Notes under the pieces: model-generated | Told to the model about the DNA's origin: nothing | The model's database searches: none | Seen by the model: only the letters and a program-made list of their open reading frames with translations | Shown here: positions 26,130 to 33,555 of the stretch, one piece after another | Layout: every line of letters begins with the position of its first letter | Position numbering within the stretch: position 1 is the first letter of the stretch | Made by a program: the position numbers and the translations under genes | Assembly: GCF_003931915.1 (NCBI RefSeq) | Contig: NZ_RSAA01000010.1 | Location: 1 to 64,000, forward strand | DNA: 64,000 nucleotides | Direction of reading: 5' to 3' | From: Saccharopolyspora rhizosphaerae | Lineage (GTDB): Bacteria > Actinomycetota > Actinomycetes > Mycobacteriales > Pseudonocardiaceae

Positions 26130-26515
26130 CAGGCCACCACCTCCCGAGCGGGGGACGACGGGACGCCCGCGGCGTGCAACTCCTGGTGCACGCCCGGCTC
26201 GGCGTTGATGATGCGCAGCACGCACCCGCGGTGCACCGCGTAGGTGTGCGCTGCGGCGAGCACGTCGAGGCACGCGGCATCGAGGTGGGCGACCGCGCCG
26301 AGGTCGAGGACCGTGGTCGGCGGGGCGGTCAGCAGGTGGGGCCACAGTCGCGCGGCCAGCGCGGAGGCCTGGGGCTCGACGGGTTCTCCGTCGACGGTCG
26401 GCGCCTGAGGCGCGTCGATCAATGCAGGGGTGATGAGATTCCAATGCTCGGGGATGATCAGACCCGGCGCGAAGTGGCGAGTCGCAACGGGGTCGTGCGA
26501 GCGCGCTCCCAGCAC
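26129..26515 (-). CDS. STAS-domain protein without the phosphorylatable serine
   Basis: A 128-residue protein with a C-terminal STAS domain (about residues 50-128). Typical anti-sigma antagonists have D-x-S-G/S at the helix start (DSSGL). Here the motif reads VLDLGAVAHLDAACLDVL, with alanine at the phosphorylation site, so the usual kinase switch cannot operate by serine phosphorylation. About 45 residues precede the domain. The start GTG 26515 is uncertain because no ribosome site is seen. It is coupled to the DUF2188-like gene. It could act as a constitutive partner-binding protein in a general stress cascade; that is inference. Confidence 0.75.
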   Translation of the reverse strand: MLGARSHDPVATRHFAPGLIIPEHWNLITPALIDAPQAPTVDGEPVEPQASALAARLWPHLLTAPPTTVLDLGAVAHLDAACLDVLAAAHTYAVHRGCVLRIINAEPGVHQELHAAGVPSSPAREVVA

Positions 26516-26740
26516 GCATCCGAAACAACGACCACCCGGAACTCTACACGCCCCGTGTCGGCCCGGCCACGCACGCCCTCGACGCCGACCCCCTGCCGCA
26601 GCGCCCGCACCGGCCGCACGCTGCGACGACGCGTCCGGAACTCGCCCGTGATTCCTCAGCGCACGGGCCGCCGAGCCGAGTGGCGGCGGTGTCCTCCCCC
26701 ACCTACCGTGTCCAGGTTCTAGACAACGGAGGCGCCACCG

Positions 26741-28099
26741 ATGTCCACCACCGCGATCGCCGTGTTCACCCGCGACCTGCGCGTGCACGACAACCCCGTG
26801 CTCGCCGCCGCGGCCCGGGCCGACCACGTCCTGCCGGTGTTCGTGCACGACGACGTGCTGGCCGGCACCGGGTTCGCCACCGAGCCGCGCTCGCGCTTCC
26901 TCCACGAGTGCCTCGCCGATCTCGACGCCCGGTTGCGCAAGTGCGGCGCCGCGCTCGTCCAGCGCAAGGGTGACCTGGTCAACGAGGTCGCCCGACTCGC
27001 GCACGAGGTCGAGGCGAGCTCCGTGCACCTCGCCGCCGACGCCTCGGGCTTCGCCGCCCGGCGGCAGCAGCGGCTCAGCGCCGAGCTCGCCGCGGAGCGC
27101 TGCGAGCTGACCGTGCACGAGGCGGTCCACACGGTGCTGCCAGCGGGGGCCGTCACGCCGCAGGGCAGCGACCACTTCGCGGTCTTCTCCCCGTACCACC
27201 GCCGTTGGGCGGACACCGCGCGCCGCACGATCGCCTCCGCACCGAAGCGGCTGCGCCTGCCCCCCGGGGTGTCGGCGGAGAAGACCGCCTCCGCCCCGAA
27301 GGGGAACTCGGCGATGCCCGGCGGGGAGACCGAAGGCCGCCGCCGAGCTCACCAGTGGCTCAACGACGACGTCGACCGCTACCACACCAGCCACGACGAC
27401 CTCGCCCACGAGGGCGCCACCTCCCGGCTGTCGCCCTACCTGCACTTCGGGTGCATCTCGGCGCTCGAACTCGCCGACGAGGCGGCTGCCCGCCACACGG
27501 AGGGTGCCGACGCCTTCGTCCGGCAGCTCGCTTGGCGTGATTTCCACTTCCAGGTGCTGGCCGCCCGGCCTCGGACCGCCCGCGAGGACTACCGCCCGCA
27601 CGGCGACGCCTGGCGCGACGACCCCGAGGCGCTGCAGGCCTGGCAGGAGGGCAGGACCGGGATCCCGATCGTCGACGCCGGGATGCGGCAGCTGGCCGCG
27701 GAGGGGTGGATGCACAACCGCGCGCGGCTGATCACCGGCAGCTTCCTCGCCAAGACCCTCTACGTGGACTGGCGGGCCGGTGCGGCGCACTTCCTGCGGC
27801 ACCTGCTCGACGGCGACCTCGTCAACAACCAGATGAACTGGCAGTGGGTCGCGGGCACGGGCACCGACACCCGCCCGTACCGGGTCCTCAACCCGCTCCG
27901 GCAGGCCGAGCGCTACGACCCCCACGGCGAGTACGTGCGCCGCTGGCTGCCTGAGCTCGCCAACCTGGAGACCCCCCGCGAGGTGCACCAGCCGTGGCGC
28001 CTCGGGGAGGACGAGCTGCGCGAGCTCGGCTACCCGGCCCCGATCGTCGACCTCGACGCCGCGCGCGAGCGCTTCCAGCAGAGCCGCGGCAAGGGCTGA
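26741..28099 (+). CDS. phr: Class I deoxyribodipyrimidine photolyase
   Basis: A 452-residue photolyase that repairs UV-induced cyclobutane pyrimidine dimers using light. The N-terminal antenna-chromophore domain starts AIAVFTRDLRVHDNPVL. The FAD domain has the signature TGIPIVDAGMRQLAAEGWMH, then RARLITGSFLAKTLYVDW, and DLVNNQMNWQWVAGTGTD. These, and the tryptophans in that region, fit a class I CPD photolyase rather than a cryptochrome. GGAGG lies 8 bases before the ATG. It stands alone. Confidence 0.95.
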   Translation: MSTTAIAVFTRDLRVHDNPVLAAAARADHVLPVFVHDDVLAGTGFATEPRSRFLHECLADLDARLRKCGAALVQRKGDLVNEVARLAHEVEASSVHLAADASGFAARRQQRLSAELAAERCELTVHEAVHTVLPAGAVTPQGSDHFAVFSPYHRRWADTARRTIASAPKRLRLPPGVSAEKTASAPKGNSAMPGGETEGRRRAHQWLNDDVDRYHTSHDDLAHEGATSRLSPYLHFGCISALELADEAAARHTEGADAFVRQLAWRDFHFQVLAARPRTAREDYRPHGDAWRDDPEALQAWQEGRTGIPIVDAGMRQLAAEGWMHNRARLITGSFLAKTLYVDWRAGAAHFLRHLLDGDLVNNQMNWQWVAGTGTDTRPYRVLNPLRQAERYDPHGEYVRRWLPELANLETPREVHQPWRLGEDELRELGYPAPIVDLDAARERFQQSRGKG

Positions 28100-28110
28100 G
28101 CAACCCGCGC

Positions 28111-28941
28111 TCACGAGCGGTCGTCGAGGAACGCCAGCAGGTCCTCGTTGATCGCGGCCGCGTGCGTGGTCGGCATGCCGTGCGGAAGCCCCTGGTAGGT
28201 GTGGAGCGTGGCGTTCTGCAGCAACTTCGCCGACAGCGGCGCGGAGTCCTGGTACGGGACGATCTGGTCGTCCTCGCTGTGCATCACCAGCACCGGGATC
28301 GTGATCTTCCGCAAGTCCGCGGTGAAGTCGGTCTGGGAGAACGCGACGATGCCGTCGTAGTGCGCCTTGGCGCCGCCCATCATGCCCTGGCGCCACCAGT
28401 TCTCGACAAGGGCTTCCGAGGGCTCGGCACCCGACCGGTTGAAGCCGTAGAACGGGCCGGAGGCGACGTCGCGGTAGAACTTCGAGCGGTTGGCGGCCAG
28501 CTGCGCCTGGAAGTCGTCGAAGACCTCCTTGGGCGTGCCGTCCGGGTTGGACTCGGTCTTGACCATCAACGGCGGGACGGCGTTGATCACCGCGACCTTG
28601 GACGCGCGCTCCTCGCCGTGCCTGGCCAGGTACCGCACGACTTCACCACCGCCGGTGGAGTGCCCCACGTGCACGGCTCCCTCCAGACCGAGGTGCTCGA
28701 CCAGAGCGGCGAGGTCGTCGGCGTAGTGGTCCATGTCGTGACCGTCGCCGGTCTGGCTGGAACGCCCGTGCCCGCGCCGGTCGTGCGCGATCACGCGGTA
28801 GCCGCGCAGCACGAAGAACAACATCTGAGCGTCCCAGTCGTCAGCCGACAGCGGCCAGCCGTGGCTGAACACGATCGGCGGGCCCGAGCCCCAGTCCTTG
28901 TAGAAGATCTCCACACCGTCAGCCGTGGTGATGGTTCCCAT
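28111..28941 (-). CDS. Alpha/beta hydrolase (non-heme chloroperoxidase/esterase type)
   Basis: A 276-residue hydrolase of the cofactor-free chloroperoxidase/arylesterase group. It shows IVFSHGWPLSADDWDAQ (oxyanion region), AHDRRGHGRS, the nucleophile elbow VGHSTGGGEVVRY (serine about residue 95), MHSEDDQIVPY with the acid, and GLPHGMPTTH with the catalytic histidine. GGGAGG lies a few bases before ATG 28941. These enzymes hydrolyse esters and can perhydrolyse small acids. It is convergent with phr, with only 11 bases between the stop codons. Confidence 0.9.
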   Translation of the reverse strand: MGTITTADGVEIFYKDWGSGPPIVFSHGWPLSADDWDAQMLFFVLRGYRVIAHDRRGHGRSSQTGDGHDMDHYADDLAALVEHLGLEGAVHVGHSTGGGEVVRYLARHGEERASKVAVINAVPPLMVKTESNPDGTPKEVFDDFQAQLAANRSKFYRDVASGPFYGFNRSGAEPSEALVENWWRQGMMGGAKAHYDGIVAFSQTDFTADLRKITIPVLVMHSEDDQIVPYQDSAPLSAKLLQNATLHTYQGLPHGMPTTHAAAINEDLLAFLDDRS

Positions 28942-29169
28942 GCGGTTCCTCCCTCGCACGCAGGACGCGCGGCCGTGACCGCCCGCGACGTCGGGACGGG
29001 TTCAACACCGCCCGATGCTCCGGACGGCCCCGCAGGCGCTCCAGGGCACTTGGGCCCGTTTCAGGAACCGCCTCGGTGGGCAGGGAGCAGGACCTGCGCT
29101 GGTCGGGACCCAGACGCAGTTCCACGTTCATCTCTGGAAGAACCGCGTTGGGCCCGCGGTTTCCGGGGC

Positions 29170-29613
29170 TCACCGCTCCGCGGCGCCGGTGTCCGGAGCA
29201 CCGGCGCGGAAGATGAACCGCGCCTTGCCGATCCAGATCTCGTCACCGTCGGCCAGTTCGACGCAGTCGACCGGCTGCCGGTTGACGTAGGTGCCGTTGA
29301 GCGAGCCGCCGTCGACCAGGACGCAGCGACCGTCGTAGACCTCCAGCTCGGCGTGGTACCGCGACGCCGTGACGTCGGAGACCACGACGTCGCAGTCGCG
29401 GTGCCGCCCGATCACCGTCACCCGGCCCGTGAGCGGGAACTCGGTGCCCTGGTCAGGGCCCCGGCTGACGACCAACCGCATGCCCTCGGCGGCCGCGCGC
29501 GGCGCGGGGATCAACCCGGCCGGCGGCGCGACGGAGGGGTGCGTGTGCTCTGCCACCACGTTCTGCCGCGTGGTCTCACCGGAGAGGCCGGTCACCTGTG
29601 CGCCCTGGTTCAT
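29170..29613 (-). CDS. GarA-like FHA-domain protein
   Basis: A 147-residue protein with a C-terminal forkhead-associated domain (about residues 45-140). The phosphopeptide-binding residues are visible in VIGRHRDCDVVVSDVTASRYHAE and in GSLNGTYVNRQPV. The N-terminal tail has GETTRQ, reminiscent of the ETTS phosphothreonine motif of mycobacterial GarA, which controls glutamate and 2-oxoglutarate metabolism. ETT is followed by arginine here, not serine, so this may be a paralogue. A DosR-like box lies about 95 bases upstream of its ATG. Confidence 0.85.
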   Translation of the reverse strand: MNQGAQVTGLSGETTRQNVVAEHTHPSVAPPAGLIPAPRAAAEGMRLVVSRGPDQGTEFPLTGRVTVIGRHRDCDVVVSDVTASRYHAELEVYDGRCVLVDGGSLNGTYVNRQPVDCVELADGDEIWIGKARFIFRAGAPDTGAAER

Positions 29614-29703
29614 CAACGTTCTCTCCTCGCCGTGGTGCTGTTCGCTGCGGTCCCAGCCCCCTCCCAGGACCACCACCAGCATGCAGGCCACTCCCCGCCT
29701 ACT

Positions 29704-29729
29704 GAGCAGGACTTTTGTCCCTAGTGCTC
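29704..29729. promoter_or_regulatory. DosR-like inverted repeat
   Basis: AGGACTTTTGTCCC (29708-29721) differs from the mycobacterial DosR core GGGACTWWAGTCCC at two positions and is nested in a further inverted pair, GAGCA (29704-29708) and TGCTC (29725-29729). It lies about 95 bases before the FHA gene start on the minus strand. The match is suggestive only. Confidence 0.35.
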
Positions 29730-30170
29730 GTGGTGTTCCTCGTCACGGGAACGCCGCCGTTCCACAACAGCACGCAGCGTTGGAGGAATCGCACAAGTCC
29801 GCCCCGCCGACTTGTTCGTGCGCCACAGTCCCCGCGGGCTCGACCTCTGCCACGATCGACCACGAACGGTGACGTCACATCGCAGGAGGGTTGGTCATGG
29901 GCGACGACATCGTGGCGTCCGTCGTGGTCCGACCACGGCCGGCCCACCGCAGGCCCACCTGGCGCAGGCCGGTGCCCCGCCTGCCGTGATCACCGACCCG
30001 GACCGGCGGGACGAGCGCACGCGCTGACGTCGCGCCCCCAGCCGGCCACGAGCCCCCTCGAACCGCATCCCGGTGGTGTCCGGGACCGCGGTGCGCGCCC
30101 CGCGCGGCGCAGAACTCCCCACCGGATCCCGGGCGAGACGACCTGCCCGGCCGATCAAGAGAGGTGACCG
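29730..30170. other. Intergenic region, at most one tiny ORF
   Basis: About 440 bases before the GreA-like gene. Apart from the 30-codon ORF listed separately, which has a good ribosome site, no coding or RNA feature is convincing. A TGACGTCA palindrome lies shortly before that ORF. Confidence 0.4.
29897..29989 (+). CDS. Possible 30-residue arginine-rich peptide
   Basis: An ATG with AGGAGGG 6 bases upstream opens a 30-codon frame: MGDDIVASVVVRPRPAHRR, then an arginine- and proline-rich end. Nothing about it is recognised. The ribosome site is the main support, and conservation is unknown. Confidence 0.25.
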   Translation: MGDDIVASVVVRPRPAHRRPTWRRPVPRLP

Positions 30171-30596
30171 ATGACCACCACGCAAGGCCACTGGATGACC
30201 CAGCACGCCCACGACCGGCTGCGCGCCGAGCTCACGGAACTGCTGTCGCGCCGCACGTCGACCGACGGCGACGTGGTCGTGGACGAAGGCCGTCGACGCG
30301 CCCGCATCCGCGAGATCAGGGACCTGCTCTCGCACGCCATCATCGGGGAAACACCGGCCGACGACGGCGTCGCCGAGCCCGGCATGCGGCTCACCGTCCG
30401 CTTCGACGACGGCGAGACCGAGACGTTCCTGCTCGGCACGCGCGACGGGGCCGACGACCTCACCGTCTACTCGCCGGACTCGCCCCTGGGCGCTGCCCTG
30501 ATCGGCGCCAGGCAAGGCGACGAGCGGTCCTACGAGGTCCCTGGCGTGGGCACCGTCCAGGTCACGCTCCTCAAGGCGGTGCCGCACCGGGCATGA
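30171..30596 (+). CDS. GreA/GreB-family elongation-factor-like protein
   Basis: A 141-residue protein with a GreA/GreB C-terminal domain (about residues 65-138; GMRLTVRFDDGETETFLLG ... PDSPLGAALIGARQGD ... VPGVGTVQVTLL). The N-terminal helical arm (about 1-55) is shorter than in true GreA (about 158 residues) and less acidic at the tip. This suggests one of the actinobacterial GreA-like RNA-polymerase-binding paralogues rather than the main cleavage factor. GAGAGG precedes the ATG. A large hairpin follows. Confidence 0.85.
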   Translation: MTTTQGHWMTQHAHDRLRAELTELLSRRTSTDGDVVVDEGRRRARIREIRDLLSHAIIGETPADDGVAEPGMRLTVRFDDGETETFLLGTRDGADDLTVYSPDSPLGAALIGARQGDERSYEVPGVGTVQVTLLKAVPHRA

Positions 30597-30607
30597 CGCC
30601 CCCTCCT

Positions 30608-30639
30608 GATCCGCCGGGCACCGCGGTGTCCGGCGGATC
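30608..30639. terminator. Bidirectional terminator
   Basis: A near-perfect 32-base palindrome (GATCCGCCGG at 30608-30617 and its complement at 30630-30639, with the pairing continuing inward except for one wobble). It lies between the convergent GreA-like and transporter genes. Confidence 0.75.
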
Positions 30640-30647
30640 ACCGCCGC

Positions 30648-31967
30648 TCAGGCGGACGCGGGGGCGCGCACCTCGGCCGGTTCGTCCGCGGGGCGCACGG
30701 TGAGCGCGACCAGCGCCGACACCAGGCACCCGGCGCCGAGGTAGGTGGCGACCCAGTGCCAGCCCCCTCCACCGAGCATGACCAGCGCGGTGGCGATGGC
30801 CGGGGTGAAACCGCCGCCCACCGCAGCGGCGACCTGGTAGCCCAAACCCGCTCCGCTGTAGCGGTGTTCGGGCCCGAACAGCTCGGTGAGCAGCGGTTGC
30901 TGCACGCTGACGATCATGTCGTGGGCGAGGTTGACCAGGACCACGGAGGCCACCAGGAGGAGGACCTGCGAACCGGCCTGCATGGACAGGAAGTAGGGCA
31001 CGGCACCGATCGCGCCGATGACCGCGCCGGTGATGAACACCGGTGTGCGGCCGTAGCGGTCGGAGACCCAGGCGAACAGCGGGATCGTGACGATGCCGAT
31101 GCCGCCGACGAGCAGCGCCACGGTCATCATGAACCCGGAGCCGAAGCCGAACTGCTTCGTGGCGTAGGCGAGCGCGAAGGTGGTGACGATGTACATCGTC
31201 AGCAGCTCGCCGAGCCGCAACCCGATGATCTGGAAGAAGGCGGCCGGGTGCCGCCGGAGGGCGTCGAGGACGGGCAGCTTGCGCCGGGCCGGCTGGCGCG
31301 CGGCGACCCGCTCGCGGAAGACCTCGCTCTCCGGGACGCCGCTGCGGATCCACAACGCGATGGCCACGAACACGACGCTGACCAGGAACGGCACGCGCCA
31401 TCCCCACGACTCGAAGGCGCTGTCGCTGGTGAACGCCTGCACCGCCGAGGCGACGCCGGTGGCCAGCAGCAGGCCGACCGAGTAGCCGACCTGCACTCCG
31501 CTGCTGAAGAAGGCCTTGAGCTTCGGGGGCGCGTTCTCCACCGCCATGAGCGCGGCGCCGCCCCACTCCCCGCCCACGGCGAAGCCCTGCACGGCGCGCA
31601 GCACCACCAGCAGCAGCGGTGCCCACCACCCGATGCTGGCGTAGGTCGGCAGCAGACCGATCAGAGCCGTGGAGACGCCCATGATCGACACCGTCCACAC
31701 CAGCATGGTCTTGCGGCCGACCTTGTCGCCGAAGTGCCCGAAGAACGCACCGCCGAGAGGGCGGAAGACGAACCCGACGCCGAACGTGGCGAACGCTGCG
31801 AGCGTTCCGGCCAGCGGGCTGATGCCGGGGAAGAACGCGTCGTTGAACACGACCGCGGCGACGATCCCGTAGAGCAGGAAGTCGTACCACTCCACGACAG
31901 CGCCGACGAAGCTGCCCGCCGCTGCTCGGGCGGGCGTCGTTCGTCCGGACTCGGGCGCTTCCGCCAC
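30648..31967 (-). CDS. MFS transporter, metabolite:H+ symporter (MHS) type
   Basis: A 439-residue, twelve-helix major facilitator of the MHS family (proline/betaine, shikimate, dicarboxylate importers). Typical motifs are GAVVEWYDFLLYG in helix 1, FRPLGGAFFGHFGDKVGRK between helices 2 and 3, and RAVQGFAVGGEWGGAALM in helix 4. The GTG at 31967 has AGGAGG 6 bases upstream, which decides the start against longer frames. It is last in a co-directional row after an AraC regulator, BVMO, esterase and EthD-like genes. It may import their substrate; a 255-base gap makes shared transcription uncertain. Confidence 0.92.
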   Translation of the reverse strand: MAEAPESGRTTPARAAAGSFVGAVVEWYDFLLYGIVAAVVFNDAFFPGISPLAGTLAAFATFGVGFVFRPLGGAFFGHFGDKVGRKTMLVWTVSIMGVSTALIGLLPTYASIGWWAPLLLVVLRAVQGFAVGGEWGGAALMAVENAPPKLKAFFSSGVQVGYSVGLLLATGVASAVQAFTSDSAFESWGWRVPFLVSVVFVAIALWIRSGVPESEVFRERVAARQPARRKLPVLDALRRHPAAFFQIIGLRLGELLTMYIVTTFALAYATKQFGFGSGFMMTVALLVGGIGIVTIPLFAWVSDRYGRTPVFITGAVIGAIGAVPYFLSMQAGSQVLLLVASVVLVNLAHDMIVSVQQPLLTELFGPEHRYSGAGLGYQVAAAVGGGFTPAIATALVMLGGGGWHWVATYLGAGCLVSALVALTVRPADEPAEVRAPASA

Positions 31968-32222
31968 GGGGAACCTCCTGTGCGCTGCACGCACACCTGT
32001 GCGCGTTTTGCGCGACATCGTGCTGTGCCAGCCACGGCGAGTCAAGCGAGCAGACGCCGGGTGCGCTGGGGATCACGCGCCACGAGCCCGGGTTTGCAAC
32101 AGGTTCGGCCGAAACCCGCCTGGTCCTGCGGCAGGTCGACGGGCTTCCTCGACTTCTCCGTCGTCGGGAGGGCGGAGCCGCTCGGCCGTCCGGTGACCGA
32201 GCCGCTCCGCCCTCGCGAACCG

Positions 32223-32534
32223 TCAGACCTGCTTGGTGAGTTCGGTGAAGGACATGCTCACCTTGTCCGGCGTGGTGAAGTTGCCGAGGTCGGCCGTGCC
32301 CGCCTGGCCTTCCGGCGATTGCAGCGCGGTCAGCGCGTCCTCCTTGCTCGCCCAGTCCAGGACCGCGATGAGGAACTGCGGCGGAGTGCTGCCGTCCGGC
32401 ATCTCGCACAGGCCCCAGTCGTAGGACTTCAGCCCGGGCATCTTGCTCGCCAGCACCGCGTGCACGGTGCGGTAGTGGTGGAGGAACTGGTCGGGGTCGT
32501 CCGGGTGGTCGTAGGTCACGGTGAGTCGGTACAT
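32223..32534 (-). CDS. EthD-family protein
   Basis: A 103-residue protein of the EthD (dimeric alpha-beta barrel) family, with MYRLTVTYDHPDDPDQF, then the conserved YRTVHAVLASKMPGLKSYDW containing the characteristic histidine. EthD proteins accompany oxidative catabolic genes and their exact roles are mostly unknown. It lies 39 bases after the esterase gene on the same strand and is probably part of the BVMO operon. Confidence 0.88.
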   Translation of the reverse strand: MYRLTVTYDHPDDPDQFLHHYRTVHAVLASKMPGLKSYDWGLCEMPDGSTPPQFLIAVLDWASKEDALTALQSPEGQAGTADLGNFTTPDKVSMSFTELTKQV

Positions 32535-32573
32535 CGCAGTCCTTCCCGTAGGTCCGTGCGGGACGAGCGTCCC

Positions 32574-33509
32574 CTACCGAACGCCGTCGAGGGCGCTGCG
32601 GAACGCGGAAGCGAGGTCGTCGATGATCACCGCTCCGCTCGGTGTGGCCCCGAGCGTCCAGGCGAACCCGTGCAGCATCCCCTCGTAGCGCTTGGCCGTG
32701 ACCTGCACGCCCGCGGCCCGCAAGGCATCGGCGTAGTTCTCCCCCTCGTCGCGCAGCGGGTCGAACTCCGCGGTCGCCACGAAGGCCGGTGGCAGGCCCG
32801 TGAGGTCGTCCGCGCGAGCCGGGCAGGCGTAGGGGTCCTTGCCGAGGTCCTGCGCGCCGAGGTAGTGCGCCCAGAACCACTGCATCGAGCCCTTGGTGAG
32901 CAGGTACCCCTCACCGTTGCGCTCGTAGGAGTCGGTCGTGAAGTGGAAGTCGGTCACCGGGTAGATGAGCAGCTGGGCGACCAGGTTCGGAGACTGGCGG
33001 TCGCGTGCCGCGATCGCGACGGCCGCGGCGAGGTTCCCGCCGGCGCTGTCTCCGCAGGTGGCGAGCCGCGCCGGATCACCGCCGAACTCGGCCGCGTGCT
33101 CGGCGACCCAAGCCGTCACCGCGTAGCAGTCGTCGAAGGCGGCCGGGTAGACGTGCTCGGGCGCGCGCCGGTAGTCCACCGACACGACGATCGCGCCGGT
33201 CCGGTTGGCGATCCGGCGCACCGGGTTGTCGCAGACGTCGATGTCGCCGATGACCCATCCGCCACCGTGGAAGTACACGATGACCGCCTTGGGCCCGTCC
33301 CCTTCCGGGGTGTAGAAGCGCACCGGGACGTCCCCGGCGGGGCCGGGGACCGCGCGGTCCTCGGTGGCGATCTCCTCGGGTTCACCTTGGAGGTGGACGA
33401 ATCCCGCGCCGGCCGCACGCGCCTGCGGCACGGTCAGGTGCTCGAACGGCGGCAGTCCGGCCTCGGACATCGTGGACAGCACGTTCTGGGCTTCGGGGTG
33501 CAAGGGCAT
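32574..33509 (-). CDS. Alpha/beta hydrolase, hormone-sensitive-lipase family esterase
   Basis: A 311-residue esterase with the HSL-family oxyanion motif YFHGGGWVIGD (about residues 77-87), nucleophile elbow CGDSAGGNLA (serine about 151), FDPLRDEG with the acid, and MLHGFAW with the histidine. GGAGG lies just before ATG 33509. It directly follows the Baeyer-Villiger monooxygenase gene (46 bases). In known ketone pathways such an esterase hydrolyses the ester or lactone made by the monooxygenase. Confidence 0.92.
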   Translation of the reverse strand: MPLHPEAQNVLSTMSEAGLPPFEHLTVPQARAAGAGFVHLQGEPEEIATEDRAVPGPAGDVPVRFYTPEGDGPKAVIVYFHGGGWVIGDIDVCDNPVRRIANRTGAIVVSVDYRRAPEHVYPAAFDDCYAVTAWVAEHAAEFGGDPARLATCGDSAGGNLAAAVAIAARDRQSPNLVAQLLIYPVTDFHFTTDSYERNGEGYLLTKGSMQWFWAHYLGAQDLGKDPYACPARADDLTGLPPAFVATAEFDPLRDEGENYADALRAAGVQVTAKRYEGMLHGFAWTLGATPSGAVIIDDLASAFRSALDGVR

Positions 33510-33555
33510 GGATCCTCCGATCAGGACGACGGGACGGGGGAGCGGAGGCGACGCC

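Noticed and set aside
26129..28396. A 755-codon minus-strand frame spanning the photolyase gene
   Set aside because: Only its last 128 codons (STAS protein) are real; the rest is antisense to phr.
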